Positions 16,722 to 25,907 of a stretch of DNA of 50,676 nucleotides are shown here, one piece after another; position 1 is the first letter of the stretch, and every line of letters starts with the position of its first letter. The stretch covers positions 1 through 50,676 of the forward strand of contig NZ_ATVC01000009.1 of NCBI RefSeq assembly GCF_000420525.1, given 5' to 3'. A program made the position numbers and the translations under genes. The notes beneath the pieces were generated by a model, which saw nothing but the letters and a program-made list of their open reading frames with translations, was not told the DNA's origin and ran no database searches. Source of the stretch: Aquaspirillum serpens DSM 68 (GTDB lineage: Bacteria > Pseudomonadota > Gammaproteobacteria > Burkholderiales > Aquaspirillaceae).

Positions 16722-19700
16722 ATGTCTGCTCTGCGCTTGCTCTCTCTCCCTCGTCGTGGCGAAAAACAAACCCTGCCTTTTTTCCCAGCTGGTGCGGATA
16801 GTCGTTGTCTGACACAGTTGGCTGCTTTAGCAAAACAGCCGTTATTGGTGTTAACTGAGCAGGCGCGTGATAGTACGCGGCTGGCAGAGGAAATCAGCTT
16901 TTTTGCCCCAGATTTACGTGTGGCAGTTTTCCCTGATTGGGAAACGTTGCCCTACGATCATTTTTCACCCCATGCCGATTTGGTCAGTGAACGGTTGGCG
17001 ACCTTGTGGCGGTTGCGCCAAGGACAGGTTGATGTGTTGCTGTTGCCGGTAGCCACCGCTATGCAACGCTTAGCGCCGTTGGACTATCTGGCTGGGCGCA
17101 GTTTTATGCTGTCGGAAAAACAACGACTGGATACCGAGCGCTTGCGGGCTGATTTGGTGTTGGCGGGGTATCAGCATGTGACACAGGTATATGCTCCCGG
17201 CGAGTTTTCGATTCGTGGTGGGCTTATCGACCTGTTTCCGATGGGGGCCAGTTTGCCGTATCGGATTGATTTGATGGACGATGAAATCGATGGCTTGCGG
17301 ACATTTGATGTCGATAGCCAGCGTACCCTCGATCAGGTCACCCAGATTCAACTGTTGCCCGCGCGTGAGTTTCCGTCTGATGAGGCGGCAATTACGGCTT
17401 TTCGCAGTCGTTGGCGTGAACAATTTGAGGGGGATCCCTCGCGTTGTCGTTTGTATAAAGATGTCTCTAATGGGATATTGCCGGCAGGGATTGAATACTG
17501 GTTACCATTATTCTTTGAACAAACCGCCACAATTTTCGATTATCTCAGTCCACAAGCCGCGTGTGTCCTACACCATCACACCCTGCCTGCCGCAGAACAG
17601 GCATGGCAAGACATCGTATCGCGCTACAACATGATTGGTAGCGACCCTGCTCGCCCCGGATTGCCACCTGATGCACTCTATCTGCGTCCGGATGCTTTGA
17701 TGGCGGCCTTGAAAGCCTATCCTTGCTGGCGCTTGCCACAAGAAGGTGAATGGCAACCCACCCTTGCCCCTTTGCCGCCCTTGCATATCCAACGCCGCAG
17801 CGACACCCCCTTTGCGCTGCTCGAACAATTTACCCAACAGTTTACTGGTCGGGTGTGTTTAGTGGCCGAGAGCGTCGGTCGCCGTGAAACCTTAAATCAG
17901 TTTTTGCGTGATTATGGCTGGCAAGCGGCATGGGTCGATGATGTCGCTGCCGCGATGACGCACGCCGCCGGTTTGATCTTGGTGGCAGGACAACTGACCA
18001 GCGGTTTTATTGACCATGAAAACCATATTGCCTTTGTCACCGAATTTGAACTCTATCAACACCAACGCAGCAGCCTCAGTCGCCGGCGTCGCAAAAGCCA
18101 TAATCCTGATACGGTGTTGCGCGATTTAGCCGAAATTCGCGCTGGTGATCCGGTGGTACATGAAGAACACGGCATTGGTTTATACCAAGGACTGGTCAGC
18201 ATGGATTTAGGCGATGGGCCAAGCGAGTTGATGGTGTTGGAATATGCCGATGGTGCCAAGCTCTATGTCCCTGTGTCGCACTTAAATTGCATTTCCCGTT
18301 ATGCCGGCATGGCCAGCGACAAAATCGCTTTGACTCGCTTGGGTTCAACACAATGGGAAAAAGCGCGTAAGCGTGCTGCCGAAAAAGTTCGGGATACTGC
18401 GGCTGAATTGCTCAACTTATATGCCCAACGCGCAGCGCGGCGCGGCCATGCCTTTGCGTTGGATAGCCATGACTATGACGCGTTTGCCGAGAGTTTTGGT
18501 TTTGAAGAAACCGCCGATCAAGCCGCCGCTATTCAAGCCGTGTTAAGCGATATGACCTCGGGTAAACCGATGGATCGTTTGGTGTGCGGTGATGTGGGTT
18601 TTGGTAAAACCGAAGTGGCTTTGCGGGCGGCTTTTGTCGCGGTGATGGGGGGTAAGCAGGTGGCCGTATTGGTCCCCACCACGTTATTGGCAGAACAGCA
18701 TTATCAAAATTTCAGCGACCGCTTCGCCGATTGGCCGGTCAAAATTGCCGAATTATCGCGTTTTCGCAGTGCCAAAGAACTGAAAACGGCGCTGGCTGGC
18801 ATCAAAGAAGGAACGGTGGATATTGTGATTGGTACCCACCGCTTGTTACAGCCTGATGTTGACTTTGCTCGTTTGGGATTGGTGATTATTGATGAGGAAC
18901 ACCGTTTTGGGGTTCGCCATAAAGAACAACTGAAACGCCTACGGACTGACGTTGATGTTCTGACGCTAACGGCCACGCCTATTCCGCGCACCTTGGCCAT
19001 GAGCTTAGAAGGGTTGCGCGACTTTTCCGTGATTGCCACCGCGCCCAACCGCCGGTTGGCAGTGAAAACCTTTGTCAGTCCAACCGCACCTGGGGTGATT
19101 CGGGAGGCGGTGTTGCGTGAGTTAAAACGCGGCGGTCAGGTGTTTTTCCTCTACAACGAGGTCGATAGCATCGACAATATGCGGCAGCGTTTGGTTGAGC
19201 TACTTCCCGAGGCGCGGATAGAAATTGCCCACGGTCAAATGCGTGAGCGCGAGTTGGAACAGGTGATGCGCGATTTTACCCAGCAGCGTTTTAATGTGCT
19301 GTTGTGTTCAACCATCATTGAAACAGGGATTGATATTCCGAATGCCAATACGATTCTTATTCACCGCGCTGATAAATTTGGCTTGGCTCAGCTGCATCAA
19401 TTACGCGGGCGTGTTGGCCGTTCTCACCATCAGGCCTACGCCTATTTGCTCACCCCCGATCACCTAACCCGCGATGCCCAAAAGCGTTTGGAGGCGATTC
19501 AGGCGATGGAGGACTTGGGGGCGGGCTTTGCGTTGGCGATGCACGATTTAGAAATTCGTGGTGCAGGCGAGGTGTTAGGCGAGGGACAGTCGGGCGAAAT
19601 GCAAGAGGTGGGTTTTAGCTTATATACCGATATGCTGAAACAAGCAGTGCGTGCTTTACAACAAGGTAAAGAACCCGATCTTGACCAACCTTTGGGTATT

Positions 19701-20132
19701 CACACTGAAATTCACTTGGCTGCACCGGCCTTATTGCCAGAGGATTATTGTCCTGATGTCCACGAACGCTTGGTGTTGTATAAGCGGATGGCGTGTGCCG
19801 ATGCTGAACAAGAGATTGATCAGCTACAAGAAGAATTGATCGACCGTTTTGGTTTGTTACCCTCGCCGGTGAAAACCTTGCTCGACAGTCATCGCTTGCG
19901 CTTGCTTGCCCACGCGATCGGGATTAAAAAATGTGTGGCAACGGCAGAAGGGATGACATTGATTTTTGATAAAACCACCACGGTTGAGCCGATCAAGATT
20001 ATCCAGCTTATACAAAGTAAACGGCATTACAAATTGTTGGGACAGGACAAGTTAAAAGTGGAAGTGGCGCTGCCTGATGTCGCTATGCGGGTGGTGAGAT
20101 TAAAAGAATTATTGCGTGAATTGGTTGCTTAA
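16722..20132 (+). CDS. mfd: Transcription-repair coupling factor Mfd
   Basis: A large ATP-dependent translocase that removes RNA polymerase stalled at DNA lesions and recruits UvrA. The 1136-residue length matches the family (E. coli 1148). Seen in order: the UvrB-homology module with PDWETLPYDHFSPHADLVSERL, the YAPGEFSIRGGLIDLFP segment, the RNA-polymerase-interaction region (about 470-545, VHEEHGIGLYQGL), Walker A GDVGFGKT (623-630), DEEH (724-727), TATPIPRTLAMS, ETGIDIPNANTILIHRADKFGL and QLRGRVGRS, then the C-terminal regulatory TRCF domain. The stop is two bases before the next gene, so the two are probably translationally coupled. Confidence 0.98.
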   Translation: MSALRLLSLPRRGEKQTLPFFPAGADSRCLTQLAALAKQPLLVLTEQARDSTRLAEEISFFAPDLRVAVFPDWETLPYDHFSPHADLVSERLATLWRLRQGQVDVLLLPVATAMQRLAPLDYLAGRSFMLSEKQRLDTERLRADLVLAGYQHVTQVYAPGEFSIRGGLIDLFPMGASLPYRIDLMDDEIDGLRTFDVDSQRTLDQVTQIQLLPAREFPSDEAAITAFRSRWREQFEGDPSRCRLYKDVSNGILPAGIEYWLPLFFEQTATIFDYLSPQAACVLHHHTLPAAEQAWQDIVSRYNMIGSDPARPGLPPDALYLRPDALMAALKAYPCWRLPQEGEWQPTLAPLPPLHIQRRSDTPFALLEQFTQQFTGRVCLVAESVGRRETLNQFLRDYGWQAAWVDDVAAAMTHAAGLILVAGQLTSGFIDHENHIAFVTEFELYQHQRSSLSRRRRKSHNPDTVLRDLAEIRAGDPVVHEEHGIGLYQGLVSMDLGDGPSELMVLEYADGAKLYVPVSHLNCISRYAGMASDKIALTRLGSTQWEKARKRAAEKVRDTAAELLNLYAQRAARRGHAFALDSHDYDAFAESFGFEETADQAAAIQAVLSDMTSGKPMDRLVCGDVGFGKTEVALRAAFVAVMGGKQVAVLVPTTLLAEQHYQNFSDRFADWPVKIAELSRFRSAKELKTALAGIKEGTVDIVIGTHRLLQPDVDFARLGLVIIDEEHRFGVRHKEQLKRLRTDVDVLTLTATPIPRTLAMSLEGLRDFSVIATAPNRRLAVKTFVSPTAPGVIREAVLRELKRGGQVFFLYNEVDSIDNMRQRLVELLPEARIEIAHGQMRERELEQVMRDFTQQRFNVLLCSTIIETGIDIPNANTILIHRADKFGLAQLHQLRGRVGRSHHQAYAYLLTPDHLTRDAQKRLEAIQAMEDLGAGFALAMHDLEIRGAGEVLGEGQSGEMQEVGFSLYTDMLKQAVRALQQGKEPDLDQPLGIHTEIHLAAPALLPEDYCPDVHERLVLYKRMACADAEQEIDQLQEELIDRFGLLPSPVKTLLDSHRLRLLAHAIGIKKCVATAEGMTLIFDKTTTVEPIKIIQLIQSKRHYKLLGQDKLKVEVALPDVAMRVVRLKELLRELVA

Positions 20133-20134
20133 CG

Positions 20135-20653
20135 ATGCAGTTTTCTTCGCATTTAACTGTGGGTGCACTGACTGCGATTGTCAGTGTGAAAGCAGGATGG
20201 ATTGGTTTGGAGTCGCTGGATATTTTGGCGGTGCTGATCGGGTGTATGTTGCCGGATATCGATCACCCGCACTCCACTTTGGGGCGGCGGGTGAAGATTC
20301 TTTCCGTGCCTATCTCCAAGCTGTTTGGCCATCGTGGTTTTACGCATTCCTTGCTTATTATCATTGTTGGGCTGTGGTTCTTATTGTATTACCTCAACAC
20401 GCCGCCGGGCTGGGCAACAGGGTTGGCTTTGGGCTATTTATCGCACTTGGCTGCCGATTTTGTGACCCCTTCCGGCATCCCCCTGTTATGGCCTTGGCGG
20501 CAACGCTTTCGCTCGCCAGTCACCGTGGTAACGGGGGGTGTCGGTGAGAAGGTGGTGGTGGGGATGTTGATGGGCTTTACTGCCGTGTGGGTGGTGTGTG
20601 GTGGGCATCAATGTCGTCCCTTTTTCGATTGGCTGGTGCAGTTGTTCAGTTAA
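20135..20653 (+). CDS. YdjM-like membrane-bound metal-dependent hydrolase (DUF457 family)
   Basis: A 172-residue polytopic inner-membrane protein with several hydrophobic segments and the conserved polar motifs of the family: an N-terminal His (SSHLTVG), CMLPDIDHPHS, HRGFTHSLL, and YLSHLAADFVTPSG. These His/Asp clusters are thought to bind metal; the substrate is unknown. In E. coli ydjM is SOS-induced. Here the gene starts two bases after mfd, which would tie it to DNA repair by co-transcription. No LexA-type box was noted upstream of mfd by eye. Confidence 0.85.
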   Translation: MQFSSHLTVGALTAIVSVKAGWIGLESLDILAVLIGCMLPDIDHPHSTLGRRVKILSVPISKLFGHRGFTHSLLIIIVGLWFLLYYLNTPPGWATGLALGYLSHLAADFVTPSGIPLLWPWRQRFRSPVTVVTGGVGEKVVVGMLMGFTAVWVVCGGHQCRPFFDWLVQLFS

Positions 20654-20710
20654 AAGATACGATGTCAGAATGGATAATGCGGCGCGGGCCCGCTGAAAGT
20701 GACAGTTCAC

Positions 20711-21550
20711 ATGAATGAATTATTACCGTACCAACAATGGCTAGACTGGCTGCGCCATAATTTGCAACGGGGTTGCCTTGCAGCCGATCTATGGCGTGAT
20801 ATGAAAGAAAAAGGAGGGCTCGATCACGCCATTATCGTCAAGTTATTCGCCGCCGCCGAAGCGCCCCTCCACGCTGCCAGCAGTGATATCAATACTTTGA
20901 TTGCACCGAAGCCGGTGGTGAATGGCAATAGCGTATCGATTGCAGGGCATGAAATTCAAATTGCCCTACATCTAAAAAGTCCCGAAGTGATTGTCTTCGA
21001 CAATGTGTTGACGGCAGACGAATGCCGTGAGTTGATTAGTGCGGGTGAGCGTAAATTAACCCGTGCTACCGTGGTGGGAGATGATGGTCAACCGATCTTA
21101 CATCCAGAACGCCGCAGCGATGGTGCTGGTTTTCAGCGGGGAGAAAGCCCATTGTTGGCGACAATTGAACAGCGCTTGGCGGCATTGGTCGATTGGCCGG
21201 TGGAACATGGCGAGGGGATTCAAGTATTGCGCTATACCCCGGGGGGGGAATACAAGGCGCATTATGATTGGTTTGATGTTAATAACCCCGCGATTGCTGC
21301 GCGTTTAGGGCATGGCGGGCAACGTGTTGCTACCTTGGTGTTATATCTCAATGAAGTGGACGAAGGCGGCGCCACCGAGTTTCCCGAGCTAGGTTTATCG
21401 GTGCGCCCTCGTACTGGACGTGCTTTGTATTTTAGTAATGTCGATGAGCAAGGGCGTTCCGACCGGCGCGCGCTGCATGCTGGCGCGCCGGTACGGGCTG
21501 GCGTGAAATACATCGCCACCAAATGGCTTCGCCAGCGACCTTATATCTAA
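20711..21550 (+). CDS. 2-oxoglutarate/Fe(II)-dependent oxygenase, prolyl 4-hydroxylase-like
   Basis: A 279-residue protein whose C-terminal half is a P4H-type double-stranded beta-helix domain. The iron triad is His184 and Asp186 (AHYDWFD) with His256 (LHAG), and Lys266 (VKYIATKW) should bind 2-oxoglutarate. LVLYLNEVDEGGATEFPELG is the usual core strand region. The N-terminal about 90 residues are helical and not recognised. Bacterial members hydroxylate proteins (for example elongation factor Tu) or other substrates; which one here is unknown. ATG 20711 is used; an in-frame GTG at 20699 is possible. A run of eight G (21241-21248, after CCCC) encodes the PGGE turn just before the iron-binding His. 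Confidence 0.88.
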   Translation: MNELLPYQQWLDWLRHNLQRGCLAADLWRDMKEKGGLDHAIIVKLFAAAEAPLHAASSDINTLIAPKPVVNGNSVSIAGHEIQIALHLKSPEVIVFDNVLTADECRELISAGERKLTRATVVGDDGQPILHPERRSDGAGFQRGESPLLATIEQRLAALVDWPVEHGEGIQVLRYTPGGEYKAHYDWFDVNNPAIAARLGHGGQRVATLVLYLNEVDEGGATEFPELGLSVRPRTGRALYFSNVDEQGRSDRRALHAGAPVRAGVKYIATKWLRQRPYI

Positions 21551-21557
21551 TCCCATT

Positions 21558-21645
21558 CGCCGTTATCACCAATCCACTACAGCGATTTTGGCCTGAGGTC
21601 TGGGCCAATCGTGGTAATCTCCCCCGCCTTTGTATTGTTTTAAAC
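21558..21645 (+). mobile_element. Decayed copy of the IS605-type right end, at the left border of the restriction island
   Basis: This intergenic stretch aligns by eye with positions 29-115: AGCGATTTTGGCCTG (21581-21595) against AGCGACTTTGGCCTG (60-74), then TCTGGGCCAA against TCTAGACCAA, then GGTAATCTCCCC against AGGAATCCCC. The first stem-loop is retained (TTGGCC 21588-21593 with GGCCAA 21603-21608); the terminal hairpin is eroded. It suggests an old insertion event or its scar next to the mod gene. Confidence 0.5.
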
Positions 21646-21669
21646 CTACGCCTTTTAAAGTAAAAATTT

Positions 21670-24600
21670 ATGAATCACAAAAATAATAAAAAATATCAGG
21701 AGCTTGTTGCCAAGCTGCGCGAGATCTTCCAGATCGACCGTCCGGAGCTGGACTTCGGCATCTACCGCATCCTCAACGCCCGTGCGGGCGAGATCAACGA
21801 CTACCTGGAAAACCGTCTGTTTGAGAAGGTGCAGGCCGCCCTTACCGCTGGCAGCGCCGCGTCCGTGCAGCAATGGCAAGCCGAACTGCAAGAGGCCGAA
21901 AAGAATGCCCAAGCCCTGGGCGTGAACCCCGATGCCGTGCCCAAGGTGCAAGAACTGCGCGCCAAGCTGAAGGAAGCAGCAGCAGGCAGCAGCGAACACG
22001 AAAACGCCGTGTTCTCCCACCTGCTCACCTTCTTCTCGCGCTACTACCAGAACGGCGATTTCATCAGCCAGCGCCGCTACAAGGGCGACACCTACGCCAT
22101 TCCCTACGCCGGCGAAGAGGTGATGCTGCACTGGGCCAATAAGGATCAGTACTACACCAAGAGTGGCGAGAACTTCAGCAACTACAGCTTCAAGCTCGAA
22201 GACGGCCGCACGGTGCATTTCCGCCTGGTGGCCGCCGACACCGCCAAGGACAACCGCAAGGACAACGACAAGGAACGTCGATTTGCCCTGGTGGCGGCGA
22301 AGACTATCACCCGTGTGGATGAAAACGGCGACGAGTACGAAGAGGAACTGGTGCCAGTGGAGGAAGCATCTGGCAGTGACGGCAACCAGGAGCTGATCAT
22401 CCGCTTCGAGTACGCCGCCCAGCCCAAAGGCACCAAGCAGGAGGCACTGAACACCAAGGCCGTAGAGGCCGTGCTGGCGGACGCCGCCGTCAAGGCCCGC
22501 TGGCTGGCCTTGGGCGATCGTGCCCCCACCGAGAAGAACCCGCAGCGCACCCTGCTGGAAAAGCACCTGACCAACTACACCACCAAGAACACGGCGGATT
22601 ACTTCATCCATAAGGATCTAGGTGGTTTCCTCCGGTGCGAACTGGATTTCTACATCAAGAACGAAGTCATGCATCTGGACGATGTGCAGAACGCGGGCGC
22701 GTTTGCCGACATCGAAAAGAACCTGCGCATGATCCAGTGCCTGCGCTCAATCGCGCTGGAGCTGATCACTTTCTTGGCCCAGTTGGAAGACTTCCAAAAG
22801 AAGCTGTGGCTGAAAAAGAAGTTCGTTGTCTCCAGTCACTACTGCATCACGTTGGATCGGGTGCCGGATTCTCTCTACCCGATGATTGTCGCCAATCAAA
22901 AGCAGTGGAATCAGTGGGCAAGCCTAAGACTACTCAAGGACGCAAACAAGGATGTTGCGTCACATGTGCTACCTGGAACCATTGCATTCCTCAAGGCGAA
23001 TCCGTATTTGGCGGTCGATACCTCGTTGTTTGACAAGGATTTCCTGGCCCAACTTCTTGCATCAGTTGATGATCTAGATGCGTCCATCGATGGGACATTA
23101 ATCAAGGGCGACAACTTTCAGGCGGTCCAACTCATTTCGCAGAGATTCAAGAATGCGGTGGACTACATCTATCTAGATCCACCTTACAACACCTCTGAAA
23201 ATAGTTTTGTTTACAAGAATCAATACAAGGAATCATCGTGGCTTTCGATGATTCAGAGTCGCGTCTCTCCCGCCCTTAGTGTTTTGAAGGAATCGGGGGT
23301 CATGAGCTGTGCAATTGATGATTATGAGCTCCCATACCTTGAAGGTCTGCTTGATGCCGTTTTTCAGCCGGAAAATAGGCTGGGCAATCTCGTGGTGGAA
23401 ATCAAACCATCGGGTCGAACAAACGACAAATATCTGGCAACAAGCCATGAATATTTGTTGTTCTACGCGAAGAATGCTGTCGAGGCAGATATTGACTTTT
23501 TCCCCTTGTCCGACGAGCAGACAGCCCAGTACAGCCTTGGAGATGGCGATGGTAGTTTTAAATGGAGAGACTTTCTGAGAACAGGCGGGTACTCAACACC
23601 TCAAGAGAGACCAAACTCCTACTACCCAATCTTCTTCAACCCTGAGACCAAACAGGCTGCGCTCGAGGAATTCGAGGGTGCCACAAAAATTCTCCCAATC
23701 GACAGCGAGGGCAATCACCGGGTTTGGAGAAAAACCCCCCCCTCTTTTCTGGAGCACTTGAGGAAGGGGGAGATAAATTTCTCAACCAATCGAAAGGGCG
23801 AATGGAAAGTTCAACTTATTGACCGTATAAAAGATGGGACAAGACCTAAAAGCGTTTGGGTCAACCCAAAGTACGACGCATCTTCGCATGGAACAAAACT
23901 GCTTAAGGCTCTTTTCGGCGAAGGCGCAGGGTTTTCGTTTCCGAAGAGCATTAATGCAGTTGAGGATGCATTGCACATCAACTGTGCATCCAAAAAAGAT
24001 TCCTTTGTGGTCGATTACTTTGCGGGCTCAGGAACAACCGGTCATGCCCTGATCAATTTGAACCGGAAAGATTCTGGATCAAGAAAGTATCTACTTGTTG
24101 AACAAGGCGACTATTTTGATAGCGTGATCAAGCCCCGTATTCAGAAGGTCGTCTACTGTCCAACATGGAAAGATGGTCGGCCGTCCACAAATATCGAAGG
24201 TATATCGCATGCCTTCAAGGTGCTTTATCTAGAGAGCTACGAAGACACCCTGAACAACCTCCAACTGCGCCGCACATCCGCGCAGGGCGATCTGCTAAAC
24301 ACCCTGCCGCAGCAGGCCAAGGATGACTACCTGCTCAACTACCTGCTGGATGTGGAAAGCCGTGGCTCGCTGCTGTCGGTGGAAGACTTCAGAAAGCCTT
24401 TTGATTACCAGCTCAATATCGCCGTGGATTCGGCAGGCGCATATGAGGCCCGAAAAATCGATCTGGTCGAAACCTTCAATTACCTGATCGGCCTGCGCGT
24501 GAAGCACATCGACGCCCAGCCGCAGCGCGGCTTCGTCACCGTCACTGGAACCCTGCCCAGCAATGAGACCTGCCTCGTGCTGTGGCGCGATTGCGATGTG

Positions 24601-24810
24601 CTGGACTACGAAGGCATCAGCAAGCTCTGCGACAAGCTAGCCATCAACCCGGCGGACAATGAGTTTGACGTGGTCTACATCAACGGCGACCACAACATTC
24701 CCACCGTGCTGACACAGACGGCCGAGGAAGGCGGCGCCACCCGCGTGCTCAAGCTGCGCCAGATCGAGCCGGAGTTCCTGGAGCGTATGTTCAGCGTGGA
24801 GGATGTGTGA
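21670..24810 (+). CDS. Type III-like adenine-specific DNA methyltransferase (Mod) with long N-terminal region
   Basis: A 1046-residue DNA adenine methyltransferase of the beta class: catalytic DPPYNT at about 503-508 precedes the AdoMet-binding DYFAGSGTTGHAL at about 782. That motif order is typical of type III Mod subunits. The first ~450 residues are a helical, Glu/Lys-rich extension longer than in classical Mod; residues between the two motifs should contain the target-recognition region. The gene is mosaic: ends rich in G+C, middle (about 22850-24230) clearly poorer. A C8 tract lies at 23735-23742 (codons for KTPPSF). There is no obvious Shine-Dalgarno; an AT-rich stretch with TTGTTT (21635-21640) lies just upstream. 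The stop overlaps the next start (TGATG). Confidence 0.9.
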   Translation: MNHKNNKKYQELVAKLREIFQIDRPELDFGIYRILNARAGEINDYLENRLFEKVQAALTAGSAASVQQWQAELQEAEKNAQALGVNPDAVPKVQELRAKLKEAAAGSSEHENAVFSHLLTFFSRYYQNGDFISQRRYKGDTYAIPYAGEEVMLHWANKDQYYTKSGENFSNYSFKLEDGRTVHFRLVAADTAKDNRKDNDKERRFALVAAKTITRVDENGDEYEEELVPVEEASGSDGNQELIIRFEYAAQPKGTKQEALNTKAVEAVLADAAVKARWLALGDRAPTEKNPQRTLLEKHLTNYTTKNTADYFIHKDLGGFLRCELDFYIKNEVMHLDDVQNAGAFADIEKNLRMIQCLRSIALELITFLAQLEDFQKKLWLKKKFVVSSHYCITLDRVPDSLYPMIVANQKQWNQWASLRLLKDANKDVASHVLPGTIAFLKANPYLAVDTSLFDKDFLAQLLASVDDLDASIDGTLIKGDNFQAVQLISQRFKNAVDYIYLDPPYNTSENSFVYKNQYKESSWLSMIQSRVSPALSVLKESGVMSCAIDDYELPYLEGLLDAVFQPENRLGNLVVEIKPSGRTNDKYLATSHEYLLFYAKNAVEADIDFFPLSDEQTAQYSLGDGDGSFKWRDFLRTGGYSTPQERPNSYYPIFFNPETKQAALEEFEGATKILPIDSEGNHRVWRKTPPSFLEHLRKGEINFSTNRKGEWKVQLIDRIKDGTRPKSVWVNPKYDASSHGTKLLKALFGEGAGFSFPKSINAVEDALHINCASKKDSFVVDYFAGSGTTGHALINLNRKDSGSRKYLLVEQGDYFDSVIKPRIQKVVYCPTWKDGRPSTNIEGISHAFKVLYLESYEDTLNNLQLRRTSAQGDLLNTLPQQAKDDYLLNYLLDVESRGSLLSVEDFRKPFDYQLNIAVDSAGAYEARKIDLVETFNYLIGLRVKHIDAQPQRGFVTVTGTLPSNETCLVLWRDCDVLDYEGISKLCDKLAINPADNEFDVVYINGDHNIPTVLTQTAEEGGATRVLKLRQIEPEFLERMFSVEDV
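23735..23742 (+). repeat. C8 homopolymer tract inside mod
   Basis: Eight consecutive C, flanked by AAAAA and TCTTTT, about residue 689 of the methyltransferase. As written it is in frame; gain or loss of one C would truncate the protein before the AdoMet-binding motif. Confidence 0.7.
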
Positions 24811-25907
24811 TGGCGCAAAAACCCAATCAGCCACCTGCAACGACTGGTCACGAGGTCAGTGACCCATTGATGCCCTTGGTGGGCCAGTTGCGCGCACTCA
24901 TTGCCGATGCGCGCCAGCGCGTTTTACGTGCGGTGGACGTGATACAGGTGCAAACCTGCTGGCAGGTGGGGCGGCATATTGTGGAATTCGAACAGGGCGG
25001 CGCAGCGCGTGCGGCTTATGGCAAGCGCCTACTGCCCATGCTGGCCGGGCAGCTCACCGCCGAGTTCGGCAAGGGCTTTGATGAGCGCAACTTGCGCCAC
25101 ATGCGGGCGTTTTTTCAGGCCTTTCCAATTTGGGACGCGGTGCGTTCCGAATTGAGCTGGACGCATTACCGCCTGCTCACCCGCGTGGATAGTGCCGAGG
25201 CTCGCCAGTGGTACATGACGGAAGCGGCCACCCAGAACTGGAGCACCCGCGCGCTGGAGCGGCAGATCGGCACGCTGTTTTATGAGCGCCTGCTGCTCAG
25301 CCAGGACAAGGCGGCGGTTGCCGCTGAAGCAGGGCACAACCTGGCTCGTCTGGAGCAGTCACCCCGTGCCTTTGTGCGCGACCCGGTGATGCTGGAGTTT
25401 TTGGGCTTGCCCGGTAGCGGCAAGCTGTTGGAGGCGGGGCTGGAACAGGGTTTGATGGACAAACTGCAGGCCTTTTTGCTGGAGCTGGGCAAGGGCTTTG
25501 CCTTTGTGGCCCGGCAGCAGCGCATCAGCACCGAAAGCAAGGACTTTTACATCGATCTGGTGTTCTACAACTACCTGCTCAAGTGTTTCGTGCTGATTGA
25601 CCTGAAAACCACCGAGCTGACGCACCAGGACATTGGCCAGATGGACATGTATGTGCGCATGTACGACGACTTGAAGCGCGGCGAGGGCGACAACCCCACG
25701 GTGGGCATTTTGCTGTGCGAGGACAAAGACCATTCTGTGGTGCGCTACTCGGTGCTCAACGGCAGCGAGCAGCTTTTTGCCAGCCGCTACAAACTGATAT
25801 TGCCCAGCGAGGAAGAGCTGCGCACCGAACTGGCGCGGGAGGCTGAAGCGATCCGCCTGGCAATGGAGTTGGGCGAACAGGAGGCCAGCCGTGGCAACGA
25901 AGAATAA
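24810..25907 (+). CDS. YhcG/DUF1016-family PD-(D/E)xK nuclease
   Basis: A 365-residue protein with the two-part DUF1016 layout. The N-terminal helical domain (about 20-170) includes YGKRLLPMLAGQLTAEFGKGFDERNLRHMR and ELSWTHYRLLTRV; the C-terminal nuclease core has FYIDLVFYNYLLKCFVLIDLKT with acidic residues and the D-x-K, followed by GQMDMYVRMYDDLKR and GILLCEDKDHSVVRY. Family members are putative nucleases often found with restriction systems. Here the gene overlaps mod by one base (TGATG) and res by 17 bases, so it is an integral part of the operon rather than a passenger. A GTG one codon earlier (24807) is an alternative start. G+C is high, like its partners. Confidence 0.88.
   Translation: MAQKPNQPPATTGHEVSDPLMPLVGQLRALIADARQRVLRAVDVIQVQTCWQVGRHIVEFEQGGAARAAYGKRLLPMLAGQLTAEFGKGFDERNLRHMRAFFQAFPIWDAVRSELSWTHYRLLTRVDSAEARQWYMTEAATQNWSTRALERQIGTLFYERLLLSQDKAAVAAEAGHNLARLEQSPRAFVRDPVMLEFLGLPGSGKLLEAGLEQGLMDKLQAFLLELGKGFAFVARQQRISTESKDFYIDLVFYNYLLKCFVLIDLKTTELTHQDIGQMDMYVRMYDDLKRGEGDNPTVGILLCEDKDHSVVRYSVLNGSEQLFASRYKLILPSEEELRTELAREAEAIRLAMELGEQEASRGNEE

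Noticed and set aside
21635-21661. TTGTTT and TAAAGT as a promoter for mod
   Set aside because: Spacing is only 15 bases and the start would be almost leaderless; kept only as a remark in the mod entry.
21655-22611. Long hydrophobic minus-strand frame of 318 codons
   Set aside because: Antisense of the high-G+C 5' part of mod; third-position bias belongs to the plus strand.
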